Source: JBGLNL01 sp964548045 (GTDB lineage Bacteria; Chloroflexota; Dehalococcoidia; SZUA-161; SpSt-899). Taken from it: DNA of 23,315 bases. Position 1 is the first letter of the stretch. Each line of letters opens with the position of its first letter. The stretch lies in the NCBI GenBank assembly GCA_964548045.1, contig CAZJQZ010000025.1, positions 1-23,315 of the forward strand. Direction: 5' to 3'. Positions 15,036 to 22,220 of this stretch are shown piece by piece. The notes under the pieces are model-generated. The model had not been told where the DNA came from and did no database searches. It was given only the letters and a program-made list of their open reading frames with translations. A program made the translations under genes and the position numbers.

Positions 15036-15863
15036 TTACTTTAATTGTTTGAGGATGCCTGCATCCATTTTGGGACTGTTTTCCGCGGTGGGGAAAGCAC
15101 CTTCTTTTACCTCGGCTATGTATTTGGCGATGGCGGACCGCATGGTCTCGTGTATTTTGGCGTATTGCTTGGCATGTTTGGGGACGAAATCAGCGATCAG
15201 CCCCAGCAGATCGTGAATAACCTGAACCTGCCCGTCGCAATCCTTTCCCGCCCCGATGCCGATGGTGGGGACGTTCACCTTTTCCGTGACCAGCTTTGCC
15301 AGTGGCGCGGGAACGAGTTCGAGAACGATAGAGAAAACGCCGGCTTCCTCCAGAGCTTTGGCATCGCGAATCAACTGTGCTGCCGCTTCGACGCTCTTGC
15401 CGATAGCCTTGGGCCCACCCAGTTGATGGGTCGATTGGGGGGTGTAGCCGAGATGTCCCATCACCGGGATACCGGCGGCAACGATGCGCGAGACTTTTTC
15501 CGCTACCACCTCACCGCCTTCCAGTTTAACTGTCTGGCATCCGCCTTCCTGCAGGAACCGGCCTGCGTTGCGCAAGGCATCTTCGACAGAAGTGTGATAA
15601 GTCATGAAGGGCATATCGCCTACCACCAGCGCGTTTTTGGCTCCACGAGAAACGGCCCTCGTGTGGTGGAGCATTTCGTCAATAGTCACAGGAATGGTGG
15701 AATCGTACCCCAGCATCACCATTCCCAGGCTGTCGCCAACTAGGATGAGGGGCACACCCGCTTCATCGACTATCCGGGCGGTGGAATAATCATACGCTGT
15801 CAGCATGGAGAATTTCTCTCCCTGCTGCTTCATCTCCATCAATTTACTGATGGTAATCCGCAT
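15036..15863 (-). CDS. panB: 3-methyl-2-oxobutanoate hydroxymethyltransferase
   Basis: PanB transfers a hydroxymethyl group from 5,10-methylene-tetrahydrofolate to alpha-ketoisovalerate, giving ketopantoate, the first step of pantothenate synthesis. The 275 residues show the family motifs in order: LTAYDYSTARIVDEAG, LVGDSLGMV with metal ligand D44, VVGDMPFMTYH with D83, VKLEGG with K113 and E115, GHLGYTPQS, the catalytic Glu E182 in LELVPAPLAK, and IGIGAGKDCDGQVQV. The length is typical. It is the last gene of the operon, 26 nt after panD, and GGAGG precedes its ATG. Confidence 0.96.
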   Translation of the reverse strand: MRITISKLMEMKQQGEKFSMLTAYDYSTARIVDEAGVPLILVGDSLGMVMLGYDSTIPVTIDEMLHHTRAVSRGAKNALVVGDMPFMTYHTSVEDALRNAGRFLQEGGCQTVKLEGGEVVAEKVSRIVAAGIPVMGHLGYTPQSTHQLGGPKAIGKSVEAAAQLIRDAKALEEAGVFSIVLELVPAPLAKLVTEKVNVPTIGIGAGKDCDGQVQVIHDLLGLIADFVPKHAKQYAKIHETMRSAIAKYIAEVKEGAFPTAENSPKMDAGILKQLK

Positions 15864-15889
15864 TGAACTTCCTCCAAATTGGAAATGTT

Positions 15890-16255
15890 TTAGCTGGCTA
15901 TGGCGCAGAATTCGTCGGAGACTATCCGGTTTTCCGAGTCAACGAAGACCTTTCTGGGGTGATAATCTCTGGCCTGTTCTTCGGGCACATCCTCGTACGT
16001 AAGAATGATAACGGTATCGCCCTTGATGATCAGCCGGGCTGCTGCGCCGTTGAGGCAAATTTCTCCCGGGCCTCCCTCGATAGCATAAGTTTCCAGCCGG
16101 GCGCCGTTGGTCACATCGAGCACATGGACCTTCTCATAAGGCAGGATATCCGCTGCCTCCATGAGTGTCCGGTCAATAGTAATGCTTCCTTCGTAGTCGA
16201 TGTCGGCTTCGGTGACTTTTGCCCGGTGAATCTTGCTTTTCATCATTATCCGCAT
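15890..16255 (-). CDS. panD: Aspartate 1-decarboxylase proenzyme (pyruvoyl type)
   Basis: PanD makes beta-alanine from L-aspartate for condensation with pantoate. The 121-residue proenzyme carries the self-cleavage site YEGS, with G23-S24 as the scissile bond. Ser24 would become the pyruvoyl cofactor. Around it are KSKIHRAKVTEADIDYEGSITID, RLETYAIEGG, ICLNGAAARL and DTVIILTYEDV, all family blocks. No PanZ-type activator is visible, as expected outside enterobacteria. Its ATG lies 2 nt beyond the stop of the upstream DUF2520 gene, so translation is tightly coupled. Confidence 0.96.
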   Translation of the reverse strand: MRIMMKSKIHRAKVTEADIDYEGSITIDRTLMEAADILPYEKVHVLDVTNGARLETYAIEGGPGEICLNGAAARLIIKGDTVIILTYEDVPEEQARDYHPRKVFVDSENRIVSDEFCAIAS

Positions 16256-16257
16256 TG

Positions 16258-17187
16258 CTAGAGTACCTCCGTGTATGCTTCGGTTTTTGCTTCGATTTTT
16301 GATTCGGTGAGCAGCAATCGCAGTTCCTCTGCTCTTGCTACATCTATTTTCCCTTTATTCAACGCGACGGGAATGGTTTGAAGTCCCATCTCACGATACG
16401 TCCGGGCGATTTCAGGGGCCTTTTCTTCCATGGCCTCAAGGTGTTTCATCACGGTGCCGATGTCCCCCCGGGCGATCGGGCCGGTGAGGCAATCGGGCAG
16501 GCCGACGTTTTCGATGTTATTGATCGTTCCACGCAGGAGAGGCAACAGGGCTTTAGTGGCCTCATCCGGGGAAACGCCGAAGGCTTTCCACAGATCGGTG
16601 GCCATCTTCATCAGAGTGACTGTGTAGTTGCATGCGATGACCGCCGCGGCGTGATAAAGCGGCTTATCTCCCAGTCCCAGCACCACGTATTTGCCCTCCA
16701 GCGCTTCAGCCATAGTTTTGAGAGTATTCAGCAGGGATTCTTCCGCTTCGAGGGCGAAGGTGGAACCGGGGAGGTTTTCGATAGCTTTGGAGACATTTGC
16801 GAAGGTTTGAAGGGGATGGAATCCGCCGACGCGGGCGCCATCGTCTTTGGCTTTTTGCAGCACGTCGAGCGAATCGACTCCGCTACAGTGAATCACCGCC
16901 TGTCCCGGTCGCCAGGTCAATTCGGGGACAACGTCCGAAACGTCATCATCAGGGGTGGTTACAAAGACGAGATCGGATATGTCCACGACGGATTGTTTGC
17001 TCTCGTATGCCCGGCACTCGGTGACAGCTTTGGCCAGCTTATCAGCAGATGATTTGCTTCTGCTGGCCACTGCAACTACCGGGTAACCCTTTTCAGAAAG
17101 CCGCACAGCCAGAGCTGTGCCCACCACACCCGCACCGATGAATCCAATTTTCGGTACTGTATGTTCTTCATTCCGTTTCTTTACCAT
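16258..17187 (-). CDS. Rossmann-fold/DUF2520 oxidoreductase, candidate ketopantoate reductase
   Basis: This 309-residue protein has an N-terminal NAD(P)-binding domain with GFIGAGVVGTAL (15-26), VVAVASRSKSSADKLA and DLVFVTTPDDDVSDVVPEL, then GFHPLQTF (122-129). A C-terminal all-helical DUF2520 domain follows, with LGLGDKPLYHAAAVIACNY (170-188). In this segment K175 and N187 recall the Lys/Asn pair of beta-hydroxyacid dehydrogenases and ketopantoate reductase. It lies between the carbonic-anhydrase-like gene, which its start overlaps by 7 nt, and panD, 2 nt away. The window shows panB and panD but no panE or ilvC, so a role reducing ketopantoate to pantoate is a reasonable inference. The biochemical role is unproven here. 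Confidence 0.8.
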   Translation of the reverse strand: MVKKRNEEHTVPKIGFIGAGVVGTALAVRLSEKGYPVVAVASRSKSSADKLAKAVTECRAYESKQSVVDISDLVFVTTPDDDVSDVVPELTWRPGQAVIHCSGVDSLDVLQKAKDDGARVGGFHPLQTFANVSKAIENLPGSTFALEAEESLLNTLKTMAEALEGKYVVLGLGDKPLYHAAAVIACNYTVTLMKMATDLWKAFGVSPDEATKALLPLLRGTINNIENVGLPDCLTGPIARGDIGTVMKHLEAMEEKAPEIARTYREMGLQTIPVALNKGKIDVARAEELRLLLTESKIEAKTEAYTEVL

Positions 17188-17705
17188 AGCTTTTCAGCTC
17201 CTTTTTTATAGCGATAGCAAAGCTCTACGTATAACTTTTTGATCCATTCATAAATTGCCTTATTTTGCTCTGTGCTTGTTTTAATCACTCTAGCCGGGTT
17301 TCCGACAGCTACCTTTCCTTTGGGGATTATTCGGTCCTGAGGAACCACTGCCCCTGCTCCGATGACAGCGTGCTCTTCAATTACTGCGTGAAATCCCAAG
17401 ATTGCTCCAATATCGATCTCAGCGAAATCTTCGATTCTGGCGCAGTGAATGATGGCTCCATGTCCCAGGGTTACATCGCTGCCGATTTCGCAGGATTCAT
17501 CCGGTGGAGCGTGGATTACACATCCTTCCTCCACGGCAGATCGCGGCCCAATCTTTATACTTCCGTAATCGCCTCTAATGATTGCTCCGGCGCCAATAAA
17601 ACACTCTTCCCCGATTACCACATCACCAATTATTACTGCATCCGGATGAACATAAGCTTTCTCGTCAATCCGTGGTATTTTGCCTTCAAATGAGTATCCT
17701 GACAT
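17181..17705 (-). CDS. Gamma-carbonic-anhydrase-like hexapeptide-repeat protein
   Basis: This 174-residue left-handed beta-helix protein has many [LIV]-G-x4 repeats across residues 20-140 and a C-terminal helix (145-165). Three histidines, H65 (VIHAP), H82 and H87 (GHGAIIHC), match the zinc ligands of gamma-carbonic anhydrases in spacing for the last pair (H-x4-H). R44 and D46 (IRGDYG) are conserved too. The proton-shuttle region usually reading TNVQDG is SAVEEG here, so CO2 hydration may be weak or absent. PaaY thioesterase-like proteins of this fold are an alternative. It is the first gene of the pan operon, with an AGGGAG ribosome site, and overlaps the DUF2520 gene by 7 nt. Confidence 0.85.
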   Translation of the reverse strand: MSGYSFEGKIPRIDEKAYVHPDAVIIGDVVIGEECFIGAGAIIRGDYGSIKIGPRSAVEEGCVIHAPPDESCEIGSDVTLGHGAIIHCARIEDFAEIDIGAILGFHAVIEEHAVIGAGAVVPQDRIIPKGKVAVGNPARVIKTSTEQNKAIYEWIKKLYVELCYRYKKGAEKLW

Positions 17706-17725
17706 CTTTCTCCCTGGTAAATTTG

Positions 17726-17758
17726 AAAAAGCCTTCCCGGACGTACCGAGAAGGCTTT
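17726..17758 (-). terminator. Intrinsic terminator in the pan operon leader
   Basis: On the minus strand AAAGCCTTC and GAAGGCTTT (plus 17750-17758 and 17728-17736) pair perfectly. One mismatch and three more G-C pairs enclose a five-base loop, and TTTTT (plus 17726-17730) follows. It ends 20 nt before the first start codon and more than 100 nt downstream of the promoter, so it can stop only the pan operon transcript. This is an attenuator, not an end-of-gene terminator. Confidence 0.75.
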
Positions 17759-17873
17759 AAGGTCTTCTTCCCTGCCGTCTCAGTCCTGCCGGATCCAAGC
17801 AGCCGACTCTATTCAGTTTTCGAAAAATCTTCCCCAATTTACTGCCCGGGTGAATCCGGGTCAATAATTGAGC
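17726..17873 (-). ncRNA. Structured 5' leader of the pan operon, candidate attenuation riboswitch
   Basis: The transcript from the promoter at 17880-17908 begins near 17873 and contains three hairpins before the first gene: CCCGG/CCGGG (plus 17860-17845), a bulged GTC-CTGC/GCAG-GAC hairpin (plus 17807-17777), and the terminator. CTGAGACGG (plus 17783-17775), in the 3' arm of the second hairpin, can pair 8 of 9 (one G-U) with CCTTCTCGG in the terminator's 5' arm. The upstream hairpin, an antiterminator and the terminator can therefore exclude one another. A conserved RNA called the pan motif is known upstream of pantothenate genes in Firmicutes and Chloroflexi. I cannot confirm membership without a covariance search. 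Confidence 0.55.
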
Positions 17874-17879
17874 ACAGAC

Positions 17880-17908
17880 AGTTTAACAGGGAAATGAATT
17901 TTAGTCAA
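17880..17908 (-). promoter_or_regulatory. Sigma-70 promoter of the pan operon
   Basis: On the minus strand TTGACT (plus 17903-17908), a 17-nt spacer and TAAACT (plus 17880-17885) form a good promoter. It drives the leader and the four genes from 17705 down to 15036. Confidence 0.65.
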
Positions 17909-18010
17909 GTTTACGATTGCTTAGATTCTGTTCCGTAAAGGTGTGCGAACAATTTATAAATGAAATTTTATTGAATCGACTCGAATGGAACTGCTCCATT
18001 ATCCCCGGAT

Positions 18011-19360
18011 TTATCGGGATGCCAGAGCTGCTTTGATTGCCTCAATAAGGGTTGCTGCCGGATGTAGATTTATTCCATTGGGGGAGGAAAACCCTGTGGG
18101 AAGGGGAGAGGGGAGAATGCAGGTCTTAAATCCTAGATTAGCCGCTTCCGCAATACGTCGATCCAGTTGTGAAACATGCCTTAGCTCCCCGCTCAATCCT
18201 ATTTCTCCCATAGCCACCAGTCCTGAATTTATGCTGGCATTGCGGAAACTGGAGGCTATGGCCAATGCTATTCCCAGGTCGATTGCCGGCTCGTTGATCC
18301 TGATTCCCCCGGCAACGTTGGCAATGATATCCTGATTGGCGAGAGTTATTCCTCCTCGTCTGGAGAGGACAGCGGCAATCAGCACCAGTCGATTAAAATC
18401 CACCCCGTTAGCAGTACGGCGTGGAGTGCCATAGCTGGTGGGATTGGTGAGAGCCTGAATTTCCACCAGCAGCGGACGGGTTCCCTCGAGAGTGGGAACA
18501 ATAACAGATCCGATGCTTCCGTCAGTCCGGTGCGCCAGCAGCGCCTGAGAGGGGTCGGTCACTTCATAAAGTCCTTTATCTCTCATCTCGAATATGCCGA
18601 TTTCATTGATCGAACCGAAACGGTTCTTCACACTGCGCAGGATTCGGTTGATGCTGAATCGCTCCCCTTCCAGATAGAGGACTACATCAACCATGTGCTC
18701 CATCACGTGTGGCCCGGCGATGGCCCCCTCTTTGGTGACGTGTCCTACCAGAAACACCGGAGTTCCGCTCGATTTTGCCCAGCGCATCAGTCGCAACGTG
18801 CATTCCCTCACCTGACTGATACTGCCGGCGGCCCCGGCTCCTTCCAGGTAGGCGGTCTGAATTGAATCGACGATTACCAGTTGGGGTGCCATCTTGTCGG
18901 CCTGGTCCAGAATGCTTTCAATCCTGACTTCGGGAAGAATGAAGAGATTTTCCCCGCCAATCCCGAGCCGTTCAGCCCTTAATTTGAGTTGGGAAATCGA
19001 TTCTTCCCCGGAGACGTAAAGCACCTTGCTTTTCCCTTGAGACATCGCATCTGCTACTTGAAGCAGGAGAGTCGATTTCCCGATTCCGGGGTCCCCGCCA
19101 ATAAGGATCAGTGAACCGGGAACAATGCCTCCTCCCAGCACACGATTGAACTCGGAGAAATGCACTTCCAGGCGAGGAGTGTCATCGAGGGAAACACTGT
19201 CCAGTTCCTGCGCAGGAGTGGGAGTAAACTCTGAAGGAGAGGTGCTGACCTCTTTTTCGATGTAGGTGTTCCATTCCTCGCATTGCGGGCAGTGCCCTGC
19301 CCATTTCAGACTCTCAGCCCCGCAATTTGAGCAGACGAATATGGTCCGTGTCTTAGCCAT
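18011..19360 (-). CDS. radA: DNA repair protein RadA/Sms
   Basis: This 449-residue protein is a RecA-related DnaB-type helicase that assists branch migration in recombination. It has the N-terminal C4 zinc finger (C10, C13, C24, C27), a linker to about 60, the ATPase with Walker A GGDPGIGKST (88-97) and Walker B LVIVDSIQ (161-168), the RadA-specific KNRFG (245-249), and a Lon-protease-like C-terminal domain with NGVDFNRLVLIAAVLSRRGGI (318-338) and GEIGLSGELR (385-394). The length is typical. GGAG lies just before the ATG. It sits 83 nt downstream of the clpC stop on the same strand, beyond a terminator. Its likely own promoter is at 19369-19374. Confidence 0.97.
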   Translation of the reverse strand: MAKTRTIFVCSNCGAESLKWAGHCPQCEEWNTYIEKEVSTSPSEFTPTPAQELDSVSLDDTPRLEVHFSEFNRVLGGGIVPGSLILIGGDPGIGKSTLLLQVADAMSQGKSKVLYVSGEESISQLKLRAERLGIGGENLFILPEVRIESILDQADKMAPQLVIVDSIQTAYLEGAGAAGSISQVRECTLRLMRWAKSSGTPVFLVGHVTKEGAIAGPHVMEHMVDVVLYLEGERFSINRILRSVKNRFGSINEIGIFEMRDKGLYEVTDPSQALLAHRTDGSIGSVIVPTLEGTRPLLVEIQALTNPTSYGTPRRTANGVDFNRLVLIAAVLSRRGGITLANQDIIANVAGGIRINEPAIDLGIALAIASSFRNASINSGLVAMGEIGLSGELRHVSQLDRRIAEAANLGFKTCILPSPLPTGFSSPNGINLHPAATLIEAIKAALASR

Positions 19361-19368
19361 TTCTCTCC

Positions 19369-19374
19369 ATTATA
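19369..19374 (-). promoter_or_regulatory. Possible -10 element of radA
   Basis: A perfect TATAAT on the minus strand ends 8 nt before the radA ATG, which would give a nearly leaderless mRNA. No acceptable -35 lies 16-18 nt upstream, where the clpC terminator stem is. A GGAG also overlaps this spot, so the two readings compete. Confidence 0.3.
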
Positions 19375-19387
19375 AGCCCGGAAATAC

Positions 19388-19417
19388 AAAAAAGGGAAGC
19401 CTTTAGAAGCTCCCCTT
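19388..19417 (-). terminator. Intrinsic terminator after clpC
   Basis: AAGGG-A-AGC (19392-19400) pairs with GCT-C-CCCTT (19409-19417) with one internal mismatch and an 8-nt loop. On the minus strand the stem is followed by TTTTTTG. It lies 27 nt after the clpC stop and before radA. Confidence 0.7.
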
Positions 19418-19443
19418 CTTTTGTTATTCAAAGCTGTTTTTAC

Positions 19444-21942
19444 TCAAGCGGTAGGCGCTGCTATGGGGGTTGACCGGAATACGATCTCATCATCTTCCCG
19501 ATCAAGTTTGATTGTATCGCCGGTTCCAAATTCGCCCTGAAGAATCTTTTCTGCCAGGGTATCCTCGACCATATTTTGTATTGTTCTTCTCAGCGGGCGT
19601 GCCCCGAATTGAGGATCGTATCCCTTTTCTGCCAGAAGCTCTCTGACCTCCTGACTTACCTCCATCCCGATATTCTGTTCTTTGAGCTGTTTTTGTACTT
19701 GCGCGAGCATCAGGTCCACAATCTTTATGATGTGATCCTTGGTCAGCGCATGGAATACCACGGTGCCGTCCAGCCGGTTGATAAACTCAGGCCGGAAGTT
19801 TTTCTTCATCTCTTCCAAGAGCTTGTCTCTCATTTTCTCGTATGAGAGTTTTTGAACCTGAGCCTCGTCGCTCCGGTTGACAAAGCCAATGGTGCCCTCT
19901 TTCTTGATGGTCTCGGCACCGATATTACTGGTCATGATGATGATAGTGTTGCGGAAGTCCACACGTCTTCCTTTGGCATCGGTAAGATGCCCATCATCAA
20001 ATATCTGCAGAAGGATATTGAACACATCTTCATGAGCCTTCTCAATTTCATCCAGAAGGATGCAGGAATAGGATTTGGTTCGCACCGCTTCGGTGAGCTG
20101 GCCGCCTTCTTCAAATCCGATGTATCCGGGAGGAGCTCCCATCAACCGGGAAACGGCGTGTTTTTCCATAAATTCTGACATATCCAGTCTGATAAGGGCG
20201 TCTTCGCTGCCGAACATGAATTCAGCCAGCGCCCGAACCAGTTCCGTTTTTCCTACCCCGGTGGGCCCCAGGAAGGTAAATACACCGATGGGTCTGCGGG
20301 GATCCTTGAGCCCTGCCCGTGCCCGGCGCACGGATTTGGAAATTAACTCAATGGCCTCATCCTGCCCTATGAGTCTCTCATGCAGAACATTTTCCATATT
20401 GAGCAATCGCGCGGTCTCATCACCGGCCAGCTTGGTTACCGGGACACCCGTCCACATGCTGACCACCTCGGCGATGTCTTCTTCCCCGACTTCAATTTGG
20501 GTATCGGACTGGTCGTCTTTCCATTCCTGCTGTGATGCGCTTATTCGCTCTTCCAGCTTGATTTCCCGGTCTCTAATCTCGGCGGCATATTCGTACTGCT
20601 GAGAAGCAATAGCCTGATCTTTTTCTTTGCGCACTGTCTCCAGTGCTTTTTGCAATTCCGCGATAGGCAGCGGGGGGGTCATATTTTCGATTCGTACCCG
20701 CGAGGACGCCTCGTCGATAAGATCGATGGCCTTATCCGGCAGGTACCGATCCGGTATGTAGCGCGCCGCCAGCGAGGCTGCTGCCTGTATTGCCTCTTCG
20801 GTTATGGTGAGACGATGGTACTCCTCGTACCGGGATTTTATCCCTCTCAGAATTTCCATCGTCTCTTCAATTGTTGGTTCCTCGACCAGTATCGATCCGA
20901 AACGCCGTTCCAGAGCGGCATCTTTTTCCACGTATTTACGGTATTCATTTGCGGTGGTTGCTCCGATGCATTGCAATTCACCCCGTGCCAGAGCTGGTTT
21001 CAGGAGGCTGGAAGCATCGACAGCGCCCTCTGCGGCCCCGGCTCCTACCAGAGTATGAATCTCATCGATGAAAAGCATCACATTGCCCGCCGATTTTATC
21101 TCGGCGATGACCTTCTTCAATCTTTCCTCGAATTCTCCCCGATACTTGGTACCGGCGACCAGAGCCCCGATATCCAGTGTTACCAACCTTTTCCCGCGCA
21201 GGGTTTCGGGGATGTCACCGGAAGCAACGCGATGCGCAATGGCTTCGGCGATGGCTGTTTTCCCCACGCCTGCTTCTCCGATGAGCACCGGATTGTTCTT
21301 CCGCCGCCGGCTGAGAATCTGGATCACTCGTTGTTGCTCTTTGGCTCGTCCGACAACCGGGTCCAGCTTGCCTGCACTGGCAGCAGCCGTAAGATCGATT
21401 CCCAATTGATCCAGAGTGGGGGTTTTGGAAGCTGTCCCGGTTTTAGTTCCGGAACCCGCACCGGCACCTGCGCCTGCGCCAACTTTGCCCTGCGGCAAAC
21501 TCTCATTGAGGAAACGCAAAACCTCGGCACGAGCCTTATCCAGACTGACTCCAAGGCTTTCCAGTACACCGGCAGCCACTCCCTCGCCTTCCCGGAGCAA
21601 GCCCAAGAGCAAATGCTCGGTTCCGATGTAGTTGTGGTTCAAATGTCTTGCTTCATCTACCGCAAGCTCGATTACTTTTTTAGCTCTGGGAGTTAGCCCT
21701 ACTTCACCCTGGCTCTTACTCTCACCACGGCCGATCACAAATTCAACGGCAGTTCTGATTTTTGGCAACTCCACGCCAAGGTTTGCCAGCACTTTGGTAC
21801 CCACGCCGGTTCCTTCACTGACAATCCCCAGAAGGATATGCTCCGTGCTGATATAACTATGATTAAAGCGCTGAGCCTCTTCCTGAGCCAGAGCCAGCAC
21901 TTTCCGTGCTCTTTCGGTGAATTTATCAAATCGACTGGCCAT
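19444..21942 (-). CDS. clpC: ATP-dependent Clp protease ATP-binding subunit ClpC
   Basis: This 832-residue Hsp100 unfoldase feeds substrates to ClpP. It has two Clp_N repeats (about 15-55 and 90-135, each with HNYI.TEH-like blocks) and a Gly/Ala-rich linker (152-172). AAA1 carries Walker A GEAGVGKT (222-229) and Walker B MLFIDEIH (289-296). A UVR-type coiled-coil middle domain follows (about 428-466), then AAA2 with GPTGVGKT (559-566) and ILLDEIEK (628-635). The ClpP-docking IGF loop is at 685-687, confirming a ClpP partner. The UVR domain and length identify ClpC rather than ClpB or ClpA. No ctsR, mcsA or mcsB lies upstream. The gene has its own promoter, GAGGTGA before the ATG, and a terminator. 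Confidence 0.97.
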   Translation of the reverse strand: MASRFDKFTERARKVLALAQEEAQRFNHSYISTEHILLGIVSEGTGVGTKVLANLGVELPKIRTAVEFVIGRGESKSQGEVGLTPRAKKVIELAVDEARHLNHNYIGTEHLLLGLLREGEGVAAGVLESLGVSLDKARAEVLRFLNESLPQGKVGAGAGAGAGSGTKTGTASKTPTLDQLGIDLTAAASAGKLDPVVGRAKEQQRVIQILSRRRKNNPVLIGEAGVGKTAIAEAIAHRVASGDIPETLRGKRLVTLDIGALVAGTKYRGEFEERLKKVIAEIKSAGNVMLFIDEIHTLVGAGAAEGAVDASSLLKPALARGELQCIGATTANEYRKYVEKDAALERRFGSILVEEPTIEETMEILRGIKSRYEEYHRLTITEEAIQAAASLAARYIPDRYLPDKAIDLIDEASSRVRIENMTPPLPIAELQKALETVRKEKDQAIASQQYEYAAEIRDREIKLEERISASQQEWKDDQSDTQIEVGEEDIAEVVSMWTGVPVTKLAGDETARLLNMENVLHERLIGQDEAIELISKSVRRARAGLKDPRRPIGVFTFLGPTGVGKTELVRALAEFMFGSEDALIRLDMSEFMEKHAVSRLMGAPPGYIGFEEGGQLTEAVRTKSYSCILLDEIEKAHEDVFNILLQIFDDGHLTDAKGRRVDFRNTIIIMTSNIGAETIKKEGTIGFVNRSDEAQVQKLSYEKMRDKLLEEMKKNFRPEFINRLDGTVVFHALTKDHIIKIVDLMLAQVQKQLKEQNIGMEVSQEVRELLAEKGYDPQFGARPLRRTIQNMVEDTLAEKILQGEFGTGDTIKLDREDDEIVFRSTPIAAPTA

Positions 21943-21985
21943 TTTCTCACCTCAATAATACTTAGAGTATTTGGCCTACTTTACT

Positions 21986-22014
21986 ATTATACGCTTCCTA
22001 CGATAAAAGGTCAA
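21986..22014 (-). promoter_or_regulatory. Consensus sigma-70 promoter of clpC
   Basis: On the minus strand TTGACC (plus 22009-22014), a 17-nt spacer and a perfect TATAAT (plus 21986-21991). The start near 21979 gives a leader of about 37 nt with GAGGTGA before the ATG. No CIRCE inverted repeat is seen. Confidence 0.7.
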
Positions 22015-22172
22015 AGTTAACTTGCCTTTACGGAACCTTTTTGTTGTGATGATTAGCCATGATTCTACCACAATGATACCCATAATACCAGCCCGGTGGA
22101 AATAGTGTGTACCCTTAATTTGCCGGAGGGTTAGTTTGAGTATTTTGACGATTTCGCGACGTACCGAAAATT

Positions 22173-22181
22173 TGCTATAAT
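22173..22181 (+). promoter_or_regulatory. Extended -10 promoter of the rightmost acyl-CoA dehydrogenase gene
   Basis: TGC followed by a perfect TATAAT (22176-22181). The only -35-like hexamer, TTGACG at 22145-22150, is 25 nt away, too far to pair with it. The start near 22188 gives a 33-nt leader with AAGGAGGA (22206-22213) before the ATG. The 278-nt spacer to clpC holds nothing else I can recognise. Confidence 0.55.
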
Positions 22182-22220
22182 TGGTCGGGAATTATTTTCA
22201 ATTCGAAGGAGGATCAGTCA

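Noticed and set aside
20650..21696. 348-codon plus-strand frame opposite clpC
   Set aside because: It is antisense to an unmistakable ClpC and has no domain-like sequence. It is a shadow of codon bias.
22009..22020. CtsR heptad (GGTCAAA) at the clpC -35 region
   Set aside because: Only one half-site is present. CtsR needs a direct repeat of the heptad with a 3-nt gap, and the next bases (GTTAACT) do not match. The motif is mostly explained by the -35 TTGACC.
22026..22036. CTTTACGGAAC shared with the region upstream of the pan promoter (minus 17940-17930)
   Set aside because: An 11-nt match between two sites is expected many times by chance in 23 kb, and the flanks do not match.
22145..22181. 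TTGACG plus TATAAT as a standard promoter
   Set aside because: The 25-nt spacing is too long for sigma-70. The extended -10 explains the site better.
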